Origin: Lampris incognitus
Lineage: Eukaryota; Chordata; Actinopteri; Lampriformes; Lampridae
DNA length: 64,000 bases
NCBI RefSeq assembly: GCF_029633865.1
Contig: NC_079224.1
Span: forward strand, 17,236,626 to 17,300,625
Direction: 5' to 3'
The first letter of the stretch is position 1, and each line of letters starts with the position of its first letter. Below, in pieces: positions 32,136-43,540 of this stretch. Position numbers and translations under genes: made by a program. The notes below the pieces were generated by a model, which saw only the letters and a program-made list of their open reading frames with translations, made no database searches and had not been told where the DNA came from.

Positions 32136-32340
32136 GTCCAGACTGACCAATGAACATCTCCAGGCTGTCCTCAGGGTGTCCACTGCCCTGTTGCTGAAAG
32201 CAAATGTGCCTCAAAATCCTGTGTCCGTTGATAGGTGCCCAAGGCAGGGAAATCCAAGCCTCGGGCTAGTCTTATGTGGTCTGTACCAGGCTGCAAGTGA
32301 ACGTGTTATAAAGAAAAGTGTCAGTGTACTGAGGGAATAG

Positions 32341-33880
32341 TATGCATGCTGTATTTGCTATAATCCTAATTAACTACAGTGGAGCAGTATTTGCCAAGGT
32401 TGTGCATCTTGCATTCAGGCATTATAAAAATGTATATCAGTAGACTTATCTGACTGACCGACAGGTTTTTAGGGACATGTTTGAGCAGAGTGGTCTTCAC
32501 AAGGCATGTTTCGAATGACCACATGAAAACGAGAGGAGAAAGCAGCTGTGGATAATTTCGCCGGGCTGCTTCCTTGGCCGTATCAAGATTCAATTAGTTT
32601 AGGAGTTGCCATTTCACCATATCTTGGAAGAAAAAAAAAAGCTCCCAACAATGTTGAACCCAGAAACCTATTATAGAATATTGCATTTCATTTGCCCTTC
32701 GCTAAACTGAATCTAGGCACCACGAGGGGGGGGGGGAGTTATCCCCTCAGCCTGCAGCTCTCTGGGGAAATTATGAGGCTAACGCAAGAAAGAAAAGTAT
32801 ACCAGCCAAATGCATCTAGGAATAATCAGTGCTGCGTCACTTCCTCCAGAACACGCACAGCGCCACCTAGTCACACTTTTATGGCCGAGCTCTGAGTGAA
32901 CATCTCTGCCCTTGTTACCACATTTCTTGCTCTTCATCAAAAACAGTACTACGTGAACAAAACTCAGCGCAAAGTTTACGAAGTGGGTGGTACGTTGGGC
33001 CCCTCCTTTTACGCTGTTCAGAACTTTTTGATGCTTGGAAAAGATTTTGAATTTCAAACACAGAAGCTTTAGGGGCTGTATCCTACACAAGTACTGCTAT
33101 ATTTGTACATGTAAACATGTTTTCACAGCTGATGAGAGCACTCTGCATTCGTTTAAAATGTGAATAACCTCTCACTGCCGTTTTAAACCTTAGAGGGCAG
33201 ATATTAGGCTAATTCTGCCATGGCCTGGGGATGTTTTAAACGCTTATCCAGGGAGGCCACCCAATAGTGTTTACACTTTAGACTACTTAAAAAGCATGCT
33301 TCACGTTCGTCTTTCGGACATGGGGCTACGGCAGGAGGCCTGGCTGGAAGGATGCAGTGTGGCTTGCCGCACAAAAGGAGGGCATTTTATGTGTTTATCC
33401 AGTCCTCACACACACACGGTGGAAAACATAGCTGCAGCATTCCAACTGTTAACTAAGTGCAGAAATCAGCTGACTCGTTAAATAAGCCGATGTGGCGCGG
33501 CAACCTTCAGTTTCAGAGCCAAAGTAGTGAGGAAAGCGTCCCGTTTCCTAGCACAGCAGCTTAACTAACTGGAATACATTATCATAGGAAACCTGGCTTC
33601 ATCTGTCAAACCTTTAAACCAAAGTTGGTTTGTTAATAATTTTATTTTGATTTATGTATCGCAATATATATTGTATATTATATTCGGTCGTGACGTCTCT
33701 ATTAAGCCCTTGTTGCATGGGTCCGGCCATTTCAGTCATTGATAAGAGTGACGAAGCGTTTTCTATAATACTCGAGAAGAACGTATCAGCAAGCCTAAAT
33801 ATAAAAGCAGTTTGTTCTACAGGAAACAGCGGAAGGCTGCTGTGTGTGAAGGATATCGGGATTATATGATATAAATGTCA
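32341..33880. other. No gene or named repeat seen
   Basis: About 1.5 kb. Poly-A at 32631-32640, a G run near 32728, a short CA at 33410. No domain recognised on either strand. Confidence 0.4.
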
Positions 33881-33894
33881 CAACACAGAGTCAG

Positions 33895-34180
33895 AACCAG
33901 AAATACTTTATTCATCCCAGAGGGGAAATTGGGTCCTATTACAGACACTCATGCTCTCGTAAAGAAAAGAAAAAAAAAACAAGATAAAAGATGACGAGAA
34001 AATAGAAATAAATAAAAATAAGAAAATAGAAATAGAAGATGAAATAAGAAATGGAAATAAGAATAAACTATGTAAACATATGTGCGCCATGCTCCAGCAT
34101 ATCACACACACCCTGTCTATTCTGTATTACTGCAGCATGAAACAAACAGCACTAACACCCGACAGGGTAAAATAAGTCAC
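33895..34180 (-). mobile_element. LINE 3' end (reverse)
   Basis: ATACTTTATTCATCCCAGAG and GGGGAAATTGGGTCC are the reverse of a common fish LINE end (caatttcccct…gaataaagtat). Followed by an A-rich stretch of GAAATA-type repeats. Confidence 0.6.
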
Positions 34181-34219
34181 AGGGCCAGTCTAATGACTAT
34201 TGAGGCAGACAGTCTCATC

Positions 34220-34254
34220 TTTGATCATCTTCATCTCAGATGAAGATGATCAAA
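34220..34254. repeat. Perfect palindrome, 17-base arms
   Basis: TTTGATCATCTTCATCT, one base, AGATGAAGATGATCAAA. It could form a hairpin or be a remnant of inverted element ends. Confidence 0.9.
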
Positions 34255-34916
34255 AATGTTTTAAATGTAGAATCTCAAAATATCTTTATTGAAGTGAATG
34301 TGGCCTGTGACGTGAAGGATGGAGATCCTCAGGAAAGAAAAATTAATTGCCTTGCGTTTACTCAAGTAATACAGCTATATGTAGATGCAGACGAGATTAG
34401 TCATCAAACAAGGGCTTTCTGAACGAGGGTGACGTCAATCTGAATTCTAAAAGAAACTTCTCCTCTTTCTTTTTTTTACGTCTCAGAAGCATCGGGCCAG
34501 AGTGTCAACATGGTCTTCATTAACATGCTTGTTACTGAAATAGCGGCTTTAAGTGAAGAGCATAGTAATCAAGGTAACTGCATCTGCCATGAGAGCCAAG
34601 GTCTCTTAAGTTTTCATTTGTACCTTCATCCGGTCTGCTTACCAGATAGAGCTGCTTTCTGTGAATGCTGAACAGGTAGGCGCTTAGCTTTCATCACTGT
34701 TTCTCTGCCCTCCCTTCAGCGAACGCCCCTTAATGTTGCTTGCAGTCATAGGCGGCTCCGGGGCATCAGGTATGGGTCATCAGTTAAGACAAAATCAAAT
34801 TAACCCAACAGCTAGGTTGGCACTTACAGATAAGAGAGTCCTCATCTTGCTAAAATACGATGCAATGAACCTTATTCAACTACGAGCATTTGATTCAAAA
34901 TTACAATCAAATGTCC

Positions 34917-35423
34917 TATCAGGCCTATATGTTATTACTATCCCAGGCCTATAGGTCATTATCCTAGGCCTATAGGTCATTATCCCAGGCCTATAGGTTA
35001 TTATCCCAGGCCTATATGTTATTACTATCCCAGGCCTATATGTTATTATCCCAGGCCTATGTGTTATTACTATCCCAGGCCTATATGTTATTATCCCAGG
35101 CCTACTATCCCAGGCCTATATGTTATTATCCCAGGCCTATATGTATTACTATCCCAGGCCTATATGTTATTATCCCAGGCCTATAGGTTATTATCCCAGG
35201 CCTGTATTTTATTATCCCAGGCCTATATGTTATTATCCCAGGCCTATATGTTATTACTATCCCAGGCCTATATGTTATTATCCCAGGCCTATATGTATTA
35301 CTATCCCAGGCCTATATGTTATTATCCCAGGCCTATATGTTATTACTATCCCAGGCCTATATGTTATTATCCCAGGCCTATATGTTATTACTATCCCAGG
35401 CCTATATGTTATTATCCCAGGTG
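34917..35423. repeat. Minisatellite, 21- and 24-bp units
   Basis: About 22 units of CCCAGGCCTATATGTTATTAT (21) or the same with an extra ACT (24). Early units vary (TAGGTCATTAT), later ones are homogeneous, often alternating 21 and 24 to form a 45-base higher-order unit. Open frames here (YYPRPIC repeats) arise because both units are multiples of three. Confidence 0.95.
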
Positions 35424-35699
35424 TCATCGAACTGACATGGCTCAGCAGAATAATTCCATTCATTCTTCACACAGATTAACATGAATTTATCCTGAGGTCA
35501 GTTTGCCTGTACCAGTCAGAGATGTTTGTTTTGTTATTGTTTAAGAGGATCGCAGTCACACATCTCAGAATAAAAAAGGTTGTTTGCGTGTGCCTATAAG
35601 CTGTGGCTGGAAGACAGAAGATCTCAAACCGTTATTTATCAAAACCTTTTTTCCCCACGGCGCCACGCAACTGCTGCTGTGGGCTATGCGTCGCAAATT
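35424..35699. other. No feature recognised
   Basis: Spacer between the minisatellite and the CTCA tract. Nothing recognised. Confidence 0.4.
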
Positions 35700-36025
35700 G
35701 GTCTCACTCACTCACTCACTCTCTCACTAACTCATTCATTCATTCACTCACTCTCATTCACTCATTCATTCAGACTCTCACCCACTCACTCTCTCACTTA
35801 CTCACTCTCTCACTCACTCACTCACTCACTCCCACTCACTCACTCTCTCACTTATTCATTCGCTCACTCTCACTCACTCTCTCTCTCACTTACTCGTTTG
35901 TTCGTTCACTCACTCACTCACTCACTCACTCACTCACTCCCTCACTCTCACTTACTCACTCACTCATTCATTCACTCACTCTCACTCACTTACTCTCTCT
36001 CATTCATTCACTCTCACTCACTCAC

Positions 36026-36124
<99 letters not shown>

Positions 36125-36162
36125 CATTCTCTCTCACTCACTTACTCACTCAATCACCCATT
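35700..36162. repeat. (CTCA)n/(CATT)n and (CT)n tract, ~460 bp
   Basis: Interspersed CTCA, CATT and CTCT units, with an uninterrupted CT core at about 36028-36120. The long open frames of Ser/Leu/Thr/His are low-complexity artefacts. Confidence 0.95.
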
Positions 36163-38114
36163 CATGGACGACCTGAGAAGAATGTTTAGTAGGATGTACT
36201 TGAAACTCGCATCAGGTGCGCCGTGGGTCTGGACGGTTTCGAGCTTGTTATTTTACCAGCACATTACAGACATAATTCGTAGTGAGCTGAAAATGATAAT
36301 AATCATAGCCTTTCTCATCTCAATCACTAGGCTATTACAAATATCTAGCTGTGCACCAGATATGAAATGAGATGATCACCTATGTGAGTGGAAGTGCATG
36401 TTGTCCTCTAGGATAGTCTACATTGGCTGATATTGAACTAGAACGAGACGAGATAAAATTCATGACAAGAATATTCAAAAAACAATATTTATGATTTTTG
36501 AAATAAGAAGAAGAAGAAGAAGAACGTCCCTGCTTCTAGACCTCTGTCCTGTGTCTTTCCTTGATATAAATCAGGCTAGTAGTAGTAGGGAGTTTTAGTG
36601 TTTATCAGAAGTTGTGGCCCAAAAAAAAAAAATCACGATTTTGTTGAAGGTTACAATGTTTCAGTGATAATTTCAGCCTATAAATAGCGCCTCCCAGTGC
36701 TCCCAATCTGTCATCCCTGACATAACCTCCCACCACACATGACTCCTCTGATTCTCTCCTATTGATCTCTTCGGCCTGAATTATAGCGTGCCGGCTCTCA
36801 TCCCAGCCTGCATTACTTACCTCGACCCCTCACCGGGAAGGGAGGAGCACAGATGACCTTAACACTGATGACAAAATGGAAATGAGTTAGCTTGGGTGAA
36901 TTGGACGGACACAGAGAAGTATCCAGATCATTGTCTTTAGCCCTGAGGGACCGGTAAGGTATCTGGTGACATACCTGGATTTCATCCTTGGTATCATCTA
37001 AAGTGGGCTGGCAAAACAAGAGCCCTGTGAGCTATACGGCAGAGGCAAGTTTAGTGCTGCTGCAGCAGCGTTAAGTTAGGAGTTTATGACAAAACAAGGA
37101 GGTGCAAAAGCGTTGTTTGTGCTCAAGGACAGCAGACTATTAATACACTTAAAAGAAAAAAATAGAAAATGTAGAAAAGTCAAAGATAAAATTCCAATTA
37201 AAATTCTCTCTTTTTCATTTGGGCATGGTCCCCGTGCTCTTTCAAAGCAAAAAAAAAAAATCACAAATGAATTCAAAGTACCCTGTTGGATGAACTGGAG
37301 CTGTTCCTGCAAATTGAATCCCCCCCCCCCCGACACACACACACACACACACACAACCCACCACCACCTCCCAAATCCTCTGGGCGCTCTCTCTCGCTCT
37401 CTCTCTAGCTGTACTCTGGGAGGACAGCTGTGGCGGGGAGCGATGAGGTGACACCCTGCTGACGTGACAGACCATACAGCTCCCTGCTGTGTGAGCCCGT
37501 GTGTGAACTTCACCACCGCTGGTAATGATATGGGACAGAGTGACACTTGATTCCCCAGTGTCTGTGTGGGGTTTTTTTTTTCCAGAGGCAGTTAGGGAGC
37601 AGTTGAGTCGGGAACACGTGGGGAGACAGATTACAGGGATGGGAGGAGGGGTTAATATTCCATTGCCTGGTGTTAGGTCGGTGTAAGTGGGGGAGAGAGC
37701 GAGACGATAGACAGTTTGACACGTTTGAATGACGGGTCACTGATGTCTTACGAGTGGAGAAGAGGCCCGTGGATGTCAGAGGCAAGACATTATGGTAGAG
37801 ATGCTTAGTCCTTGCCCCTACGTGAACTACGGACAGCGGAGAGCACAGGTTTGAGATGTGGTCGGGAATTAATATTTCTTTTCTATCAGCTCACACCAAA
37901 ATCACCTCAGTGATTGCATTTGCATGCTGTATATGAATACATGTGCAAACATGTGCATGTCTCTTCGTAAGCATTTTCAGATTCTTCATATTCAACTCTC
38001 TTGTCTTGTTTTTTTTTTTTTAAGTATTGTATCACACTACATGAAAAGTTTGGAAGGTCCCCTCTGTCTGGAACACACTGGCTGCTTCAGTTGCTCTTCC
38101 ACTTTGTTATACCA
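36163..38114. other. No gene seen; minor simple repeats
   Basis: About 1.95 kb. (AAG)n at 36506-36525, poly-A at 36618 and 37250, a C run then (CA)n at 37321-37356, and CT at 37385-37407. No conserved coding block recognised. Confidence 0.45.
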
Positions 38115-38262
38115 ATCCATCCATCCATTCATCCATCCATCATCCAACCTGCTTATCCTGCTCTGAGGGTCGCGGGGATGCTGGAGCCTATCCCAGCAGT
38201 CACTGGGTGGCAGGCAGGGAGACACCCTGGACAGGCCGCTAGGGCCTAGGCCATCACAGTGT
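38115..38262 (-). mobile_element. SINE 3' part (reverse)
   Basis: Begins with the CCATCCATCCATTCATCC tail, then TGCTTATCCTGCTCTGAGGG, GGAGCCTATCCCAGCAGTCA and GGGAGACACCCTGGACAGGC. Truncated before the head. Confidence 0.85.
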
Positions 38263-39208
38263 ATTACATATAAAGTATAATTATATGATATTAAATAAAC
38301 TATAAATATATGTGGTATATATATAGTACCGCAGGACATTTGTTAGGCCACAAGGCCTACTTATTTAATAGCAATGGTACGAGCAACAGTCATCACAGAA
38401 AGAAATGAAATACTACATCTCTGTTATACAAATGACGTTTAATGATCCATCTCAGATGGAGAGGGACACTGATAGAGGAAAACAAAAACTGGATAAATTC
38501 TTGATGATATCCGCATTGTGGGCATCGTCTTTTTCCAAAATAGGACCTAAATATGGCTCTTTCTGAATAATTTGTTTCCATTCAACTGATCACATGGCAT
38601 GTTTAGACACTAACTATGATATTCAGCCATGAAGGCACGGGTTTCTCCCGGTAAAGAGCACGTGTTCTGTCATCTGGAGAAGAAGAGGGGCAAAATAATA
38701 ACAATAATGAAGTTGGAACAGAGCAGTCCCTTCATCTTTTTTAAAAATTCATCTGGAGGATGTATGCTATAAGGCACCGTAAACTGCTGATAAACTATTG
38801 AGCACAGATGTAAATCAGTTAAACACAGGTGCCACAAAATGGCGAGTCAGAACAGGAACCTGATTTAGATCAACTGCTGCAGTAAACAACAACAAGCCAG
38901 AATGTGTCTACATAAACATCCTCTTACAAATAACATTAAAAGGAGAGTTTGGAATTTTTGAAGTCCATTCCTGTTTTCGACTCACCGCTGATGTTGACAG
39001 ATTTCATTTTCACGTTCATCCATCCTGTACTCCATATTCATTCTGGACACGCAGCTGCTGCCAGTGCAATGTAAGACATGGAGGACGATTTTCATTCAGT
39101 TAAAAAAAAAAGAAAAACACATTCAACCAAAGCTAACATAAATGCTACGCCCTTAAATAACAGTACATTTCAGTGGTTATTTCAACATGATTAGGCTGCT
39201 TTATTGTT
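38263..39208. other. No feature recognised
   Basis: About 950 bases of AT-rich DNA without recognised genes or repeats. Confidence 0.4.
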
Positions 39209-39346
39209 AGTAATTCATTCATTCATTCATTATCCAAACTGCTTATCCTGCTCTCAGGGTCGCGGGGATGCTGGAGCCTATCCCAGCAGTCATTGGGCAG
39301 CAGGCGGGGAGACACCCTGGGCAGGCCGCCAGGCCATCACAGGGCC
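39209..39346 (-). mobile_element. SINE 3' part (reverse)
   Basis: ATTCATTCATTCATTATCCA tail and the same body as 38115-38262, ending at CCATCACAGGGCC. Confidence 0.85.
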
Positions 39347-39354
39347 ATTGCTAA

Positions 39355-39735
39355 TGATAATAATCATCATCATCATTACATTTATATAGCGCTTTTCTAG
39401 ACAGCCAAAGCGCTTCACATTGAAGGGGATAACTCACTTCAACCACCACCAATGTGTAGCACCCACCTGGGTGATGCATGGCAGCCATTTTTCACCAGAA
39501 CGCTCACCACACATCAGCTTGAGGTGGAGAGGGAGGAATCATTGAGCCAATTACATGGGGGAATGATTAGGTGGCCAGATGGAGAGAGCCAAGTTGGGAA
39601 TTTTGTCAGGACACTGGGGAACTCCCTACACACTTTGTGATTAGTGTCATGGGATCTTTCATGACCACACTGAGTTAGGACCTCAGTTTAACGTCTCATC
39701 CGAAGAACGGCGTCTCCTACAGCACAGTGCAATGT
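39355..39735 (-). mobile_element. Dispersed LINE/SINE 3' region ('TATATAGCGC' type)
   Basis: CATTTATATAGCGCTTTTCT, AGACAGCCAAAGCGCTTCAC, then phrases including CACCAATGTGTAGCACCCAC and GAACGGCGTCTCCTACAGCA. A familiar teleost repeat. Orientation is taken from the reversed TATATAAATG-type end. Confidence 0.5.
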
Positions 39736-39859
39736 TAACCAGCCAACTAAAGGGTCCAACCCTTTAATTGACTGGTTAACGTAGTCACCTGTGGTGCGGG
39801 AGACCCGGGTTCACGTCCCGGATGCTGCGGTTCCTGGCTGCACCCTGAATTCACTACAT

Positions 39860-39875
39860 TGGTGTCAGAAGTGGG
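39860..39875 (+). promoter_or_regulatory. Putative primer binding site (tRNA-Leu)
   Basis: TGGTGTCAGAAGTGGG is complementary to the 3' end, with CCA, of vertebrate tRNA-Leu (…CCCACTTCTGACACCA) as I recall it. It lies one base after the repeat end CA. Confidence 0.65.
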
Positions 39876-39960
39876 CTGGAGAGACCGTGAGGTCATCAGA
39901 AACACGTGCACCCAGAGGCGTGAGGGAGCTGATATACTGAAGCGTGGGGACGCGTCTCCC

Positions 39961-39975
39961 AAAGGAGGGGGGTAG
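39961..39975 (+). promoter_or_regulatory. Putative polypurine tract
   Basis: AAAGGAGGGGGGTAG immediately precedes TGTAACGACC, the expected place for a plus-strand primer. Confidence 0.6.
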
Positions 39976-40220
39976 TGTAACGACCAGGGATGACTAGACT
40001 CGCTAGCCCTTGGCTAATGGGTCAGCCCCTTTAGTTGATTGGTTGGCACAGACGTCCATGGTGCAGGAGACCCGGGGTTGCTTCCAATATAGCAAATTCA
40101 GGGGCAACCGGGAAGCGAACCCGGGTCACCCACACCACGGACAACTGTGCCAACCAGTCAACTAAAGGGTCCGACCCATTAGCAAAGGGCTAGCGAGTCT
40201 AGTCATCCATGGTCATTACA
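39976..40220. repeat. Inverted repeat made of two LTR copies
   Basis: Left arm TGTAACGACCAGGGATGACT onward. Right arm reversed TGTAATGACCATGGATGACT. The arms are about 110-130 bases and meet near 40085. They could fold into a long hairpin. Confidence 0.85.
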
Positions 40221-41789
40221 ATATGTATGTTAGACAGATTCGTATATACTGTCAAAACCTGAGTGAGTGCAATTCCTCCTGTTTAGTGGTCTTTCTCTTT
40301 ACTGCTGCGGATCTGTGCTGGCTTCAAGCGTCTCATTGTGCCAAAAGTATTTTTTTAAATTTCTCTAATAGTGATTGTTACTGCTGATGCCATATAATTA
40401 CTGCCGTTACCAGCAGCTTGGCAAAAGTCAGGGAGGTTTTGGGTTTTTTTCAGCCATTCCTCCATTGTCACTACGATTTCCATATGTTGTATTGACATGC
40501 CACGTGACTTACTGAGGTCCCTACTTTTGTTATTAAGAGAATGCTTTCAACACTGTGTCGCTGCTCAGCGACCGGTTGGTGTTCATCGCCTCGTAAATCT
40601 CAGTAATTGTGGCCATCACCAAAAGGGCAAAGTATGAGCGAGTTTAAAACCATTTGCAAATAATTGATTTCTGAGAAGCAATTTAATCTCCTTGCTGCCC
40701 TGCCATAAACTACCATGAAATATTGTAACTGTGTTCATAGATAGAGTAAATATGGCACTGGGGTGGAGGTGAGCCTTTTTTTAACCAGTATATATTGGTG
40801 TAGATGTTACTTAAAGAAACCTTGGTTCAATAAAAAAAATCTAATATAAATGAAATCTTTTGTTTTTTTGTCATTTTCATGTGTTTCCTAATCTGTGTAC
40901 TCTTTACACAATGGACTGGCATATGGTGGATTAACATGCCCTATTTGTTGTCCACTGATATCATAAGAAGAGTAAGCCCTCTGAAAAACATCTATAGAAA
41001 TGAGTGTTATTTCTATACCAAATTGAAAGAATAACTGCTATTAAATGGATGTATTTCTAAGTAAATGTTATATGGTATTCACCTTGCAAAAAAAAGGAAA
41101 AATATAACTTTTCATACTTGCTGAATACTGAGAGATTAAGGGCCTAGAAACTGATGCATTTAATGGAAATTTAGCTCGTGCTGTAAAAAGTGTTTATAAC
41201 CTCAGGGTTACGGGGGATTTCTTGCAAATATCCATTAAAATGTGAAAGGTGACAGATTAGACAAAAGCTTGGGAGCTGACCAAATGTCCAACTAACTGCA
41301 CAATGATTAAATGGATTATCTGTAGATGTTCGGACTGCGTGTCCCTGACTCTGAACCGTCCAACCTTTCAGAATCTCAAATGCAAGATGAACGCTGCAGT
41401 TTCTCCCATTTTAAAAGGGCAAAATGGTGCATGTGTCAGCAGGTTAAAACTCCTCTGTGAGTGTAAGCTAAAACGGCAGATCCCATATACCACCGAGTCT
41501 TGATGCATGCACGGTACAAATTACAGGGGGATTGGTGGGGTCTGACCCCCCTAATTAAGACTTGGCCACTTTTAGTTCACAGACTGTAATACACCGAGTC
41601 TGTAATGGCAGATGGCTTTAATGGAATCTGTTGTGTTCTTTAAAGAAATAGAAGAAAAAACCAACAAGTCTCTTGACTTGTTGTAGTAGCAAGAAACAAT
41701 AGCAGCAAATGGGGTTGATGGTATTAACAAAACCTCTCCAGGTAGGAAGGATACTGCTACCGAGTTGATTTAAACATTTTCAAGTCTTT
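40221..41789. other. No gene or named repeat seen
   Basis: About 1.6 kb with T/A runs only. No domain recognised. Confidence 0.4.
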
Positions 41790-41797
41790 GTTTCAGG

Positions 41798-41997
41798 AAG
41801 ATGATGGCACGGTGGCACAGTGGTTAGCGCGGTCGCCTCATATCAAGAAGGTCCTGAGTTCGAGCCCCGGGGTAGTCCAACATTGGTGGGTCGTCCTGGG
41901 TCGTCCTCTGTGTGGAGTTTGCATGTTCTCCCCGTGTCTGCATGGGTTTCCTCAGGTGAATTGGCCGTACTAAATTGTAAATTGTCCCTAGGTATGA

Positions 41998-42060
<63 letters not shown>

Positions 42061-42216
42061 CGGGCCCTGTGATGGCCTGGTGGCCTATCCAGGGTGTCTC
42101 CCCGCCTGCCGCCCAATGACTGCTGGAATAGGCTTCAGCATCCCTGCAACCCTGAGAGCAGGATAAGTGGTTCAGGTAATGGATGGATGGATGGATGGAT
42201 GGATGGATGGATGGAT
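41798..42216 (+). mobile_element. DANA/mermaid-like SINE (near full length)
   Basis: Head GGCACGGTGGCACAGTGGTT, B box GAGTTCGAGCCCC, body, and a long GGAT tail (42180-42216). GTTTCAGG occurs on both sides (41790-41797, 42217-42224), a probable short target-site duplication. A GT run lies at 41999-42058. Confidence 0.9.
41999..42058. repeat. (TG)n microsatellite inside the SINE
   Basis: About 29 units, at the same SINE position as 31948-32011. Confidence 0.95.
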
Positions 42217-42243
42217 GTTTCAGGTAAGATATGTTCCACCAGA

Positions 42244-42622
42244 GGCGGCACGGTGGTGCAGTGGTTAGCATGGTTGCCTCACAGCAAGAAGGTCCTGGGC
42301 TCGAATCCCGGGGTTGTCCAACCTTGGGGGTCATCCCAGGTCATCCTCTGTGTGGAGTTTGCGCATTCTCCCCATGTCTGTGTGGGTTTCCTGCGGGTGC
42401 TCCAGTTTCCTCCCGCAGTCCAAAGACATGTAGGTCAGGTGAATCAGCCCTACTAAAAAAAATAAAAAATTGTCCCTAGGTGTGAATGTGTCCACCCTGA
42501 GATGGACTGGCGACCTGTCCAGGGTGATTCCCCGCCTTCTGCCCAATGAATGCTGGGATAGGCTCCAGCATCCCGCGACCCTAATTAGGTGAGGGGCTTG
42601 GAAAATGGATGGACGAATGGAA
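42244..42622 (+). mobile_element. Full-length DANA/mermaid-like SINE, tandem neighbour
   Basis: GGCGGCACGGTGGTGCAGTG head with A box GTGGTTAGCA and B box GGCTCGAATCCCG, body, and a GGAT-type tail. Only 27 bases after the previous SINE, in the same orientation. It lacks the GT expansion (reads GTGTGAATGTG). Confidence 0.9.
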
Positions 42623-43540
42623 GAAAAAAACATGTTTTGACACAAGAACAGCCAGCCATGGTTCCCAGCTCAATTTGGTGAGTAGCCACTTGTGTGAGTA
42701 GCCACCACGGCAACCCGGTAACTGGAAACTTCCTTCCAAACAAACATCATCTCTGATTGTGTTCTCTGACAATGACTGGATTTTTTTTCCCCAATATGAA
42801 TTTGAAAATATCACTATCAATTGTTTGCAAGTGAAATTAAATATCAAATATCATTTGTTTGTGGGATTTTTAAGATGGTGCCGTGAATGATTTTCTCCAC
42901 CATAACCTCAATACCACATATAGAGATGACCATCTGTTTGGTTCATGCAGGAAACACCCTAGCGGACGTCTTCTGGATAAGAGGCAAGAGGAAATGAAAG
43001 TGAGCAGCCAGTCAGCATCAGCGCAAGGACAAGTCTGACTCTGACTCATTTGACATCAAACAGAGAGCTGAGAAACGGATGAGTCAGGCAGAAAGCTATG
43101 GAGGGCAAAAATCTGCGGCGGCGACCTTTGAGAAACGGGGAACACGCCAAAAGGAGAATATAGCTGAGAAATGGGGAGAGTAGTCAGTAGTAAAATGTGA
43201 AGTGGGAGAACTTGAAATTTGGCTGAATGTATAGATATTCTCACTGAGATCCCCTCCCATTGTGCCAATCAAACCCGGCCAAGACGAAGAAAAATAAATA
43301 TGTCCTTCATGGATGGACTATATTGAGTATGACTCCTACATGTCTCATGTCTTCCCCCCAGACCAGGGAGCATGTTGTATTTAAAGTTTAAATGAAAATC
43401 CTTTTTTTTGTTGCTGATTGTTGCAGTTTCCCCAAAGGTCAGTGTGTCACTCAACAATTTAAAGAAACTGGAGGTATTTGAGGAAGATTAACAGGACTAA
43501 ATGAGGTGGAGATCCCCCCCCCCTTTTTTCTCACTCTGGT
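42623..43540. other. No feature recognised
   Basis: About 900 bases with nothing I can name. Confidence 0.4.

Larger units (their letters stand above)
25895..32340 (+). mobile_element. hAT element (GTF2IRD2/ZBED-like), split by LINE and SINEs
   Basis: Begins near TCTCAAACTACTGGCCCGCG with GGCCACATCCGGCCTGCGAC, words typical of one fish hAT end. Coding blocks at 26290-26720, 30765-31680 and 32136-32330 belong to one protein in order. The gaps are filled by an L2-like LINE with another LINE tail, and by SINEs at 26396-26523 and 31706-32135. The right end is not defined. Confidence 0.7.
26290..32340 (+). pseudogene. hAT transposase remnant related to GTF2IRD2-like proteins
   Basis: First block: FTDFNGSTICLICKEKFAIL then, after a SINE, KDFNLK, HYTTKHAEEYDQFKGEVRER. 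This is a BED/TTF-like finger (C-x2-C, H-x4-H). Middle block (30765-31680): ALCSKCLKFDSVMTVVARM, NYIRSRGLQHRQFCAFLEEI, DATYGDVSYFTEVRWLSRGS, RCFELREVIVEFTKEGRL, then, through several shifts, FQMEITDLQCNTELKAKFGE and SSTYLCEKLSSTT. Last block (32146-32330): RLTNEHLQAVLRVSTALLL, the usual C-terminal dimerisation region. Many stops (for example near 26690, 31070, 31475) make it a pseudogene. The family name is recalled from fish and mammalian proteins annotated GTF2I repeat domain-containing protein 2-like. Confidence 0.75.
39757..40220 (+). mobile_element. Miniature LTR-type element with inverted LTR
   Basis: A repeat ending ACTACA (39858) is followed one base later by a 16-base primer site (39860-39875), an internal stretch of only about 85 bases, a polypurine tract AAAGGAGGGGGG (39961-39972), and a repeat starting TGTAACGACC (39976). 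The left repeat lacks its first part. The right one runs into an inverted copy ending …GGTCATTACA at 40220. No coding capacity, so it resembles a terminal-repeat retrotransposon in miniature (TRIM). The repeat contains a tRNA-Asp-like module (GTGGTGCGGGAGACCCGGGT then TCACGTCCCGG). Confidence 0.65.

Noticed and set aside
34917..35423. CRISPR-like array
   Set aside because: Units are contiguous with no unique spacers, and the DNA is from an animal.
35059..35484. Long open frames of Tyr-Pro-Arg-Pro repeats
   Set aside because: Produced by the 21/24-base minisatellite; open on both strands and without flanking coding signals.
35580..36370. Open frames of 198 and 255 codons rich in Ser, Leu, His, Thr
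   Set aside because: Low-complexity CTCA/CT tract; no domain and no codon signature.
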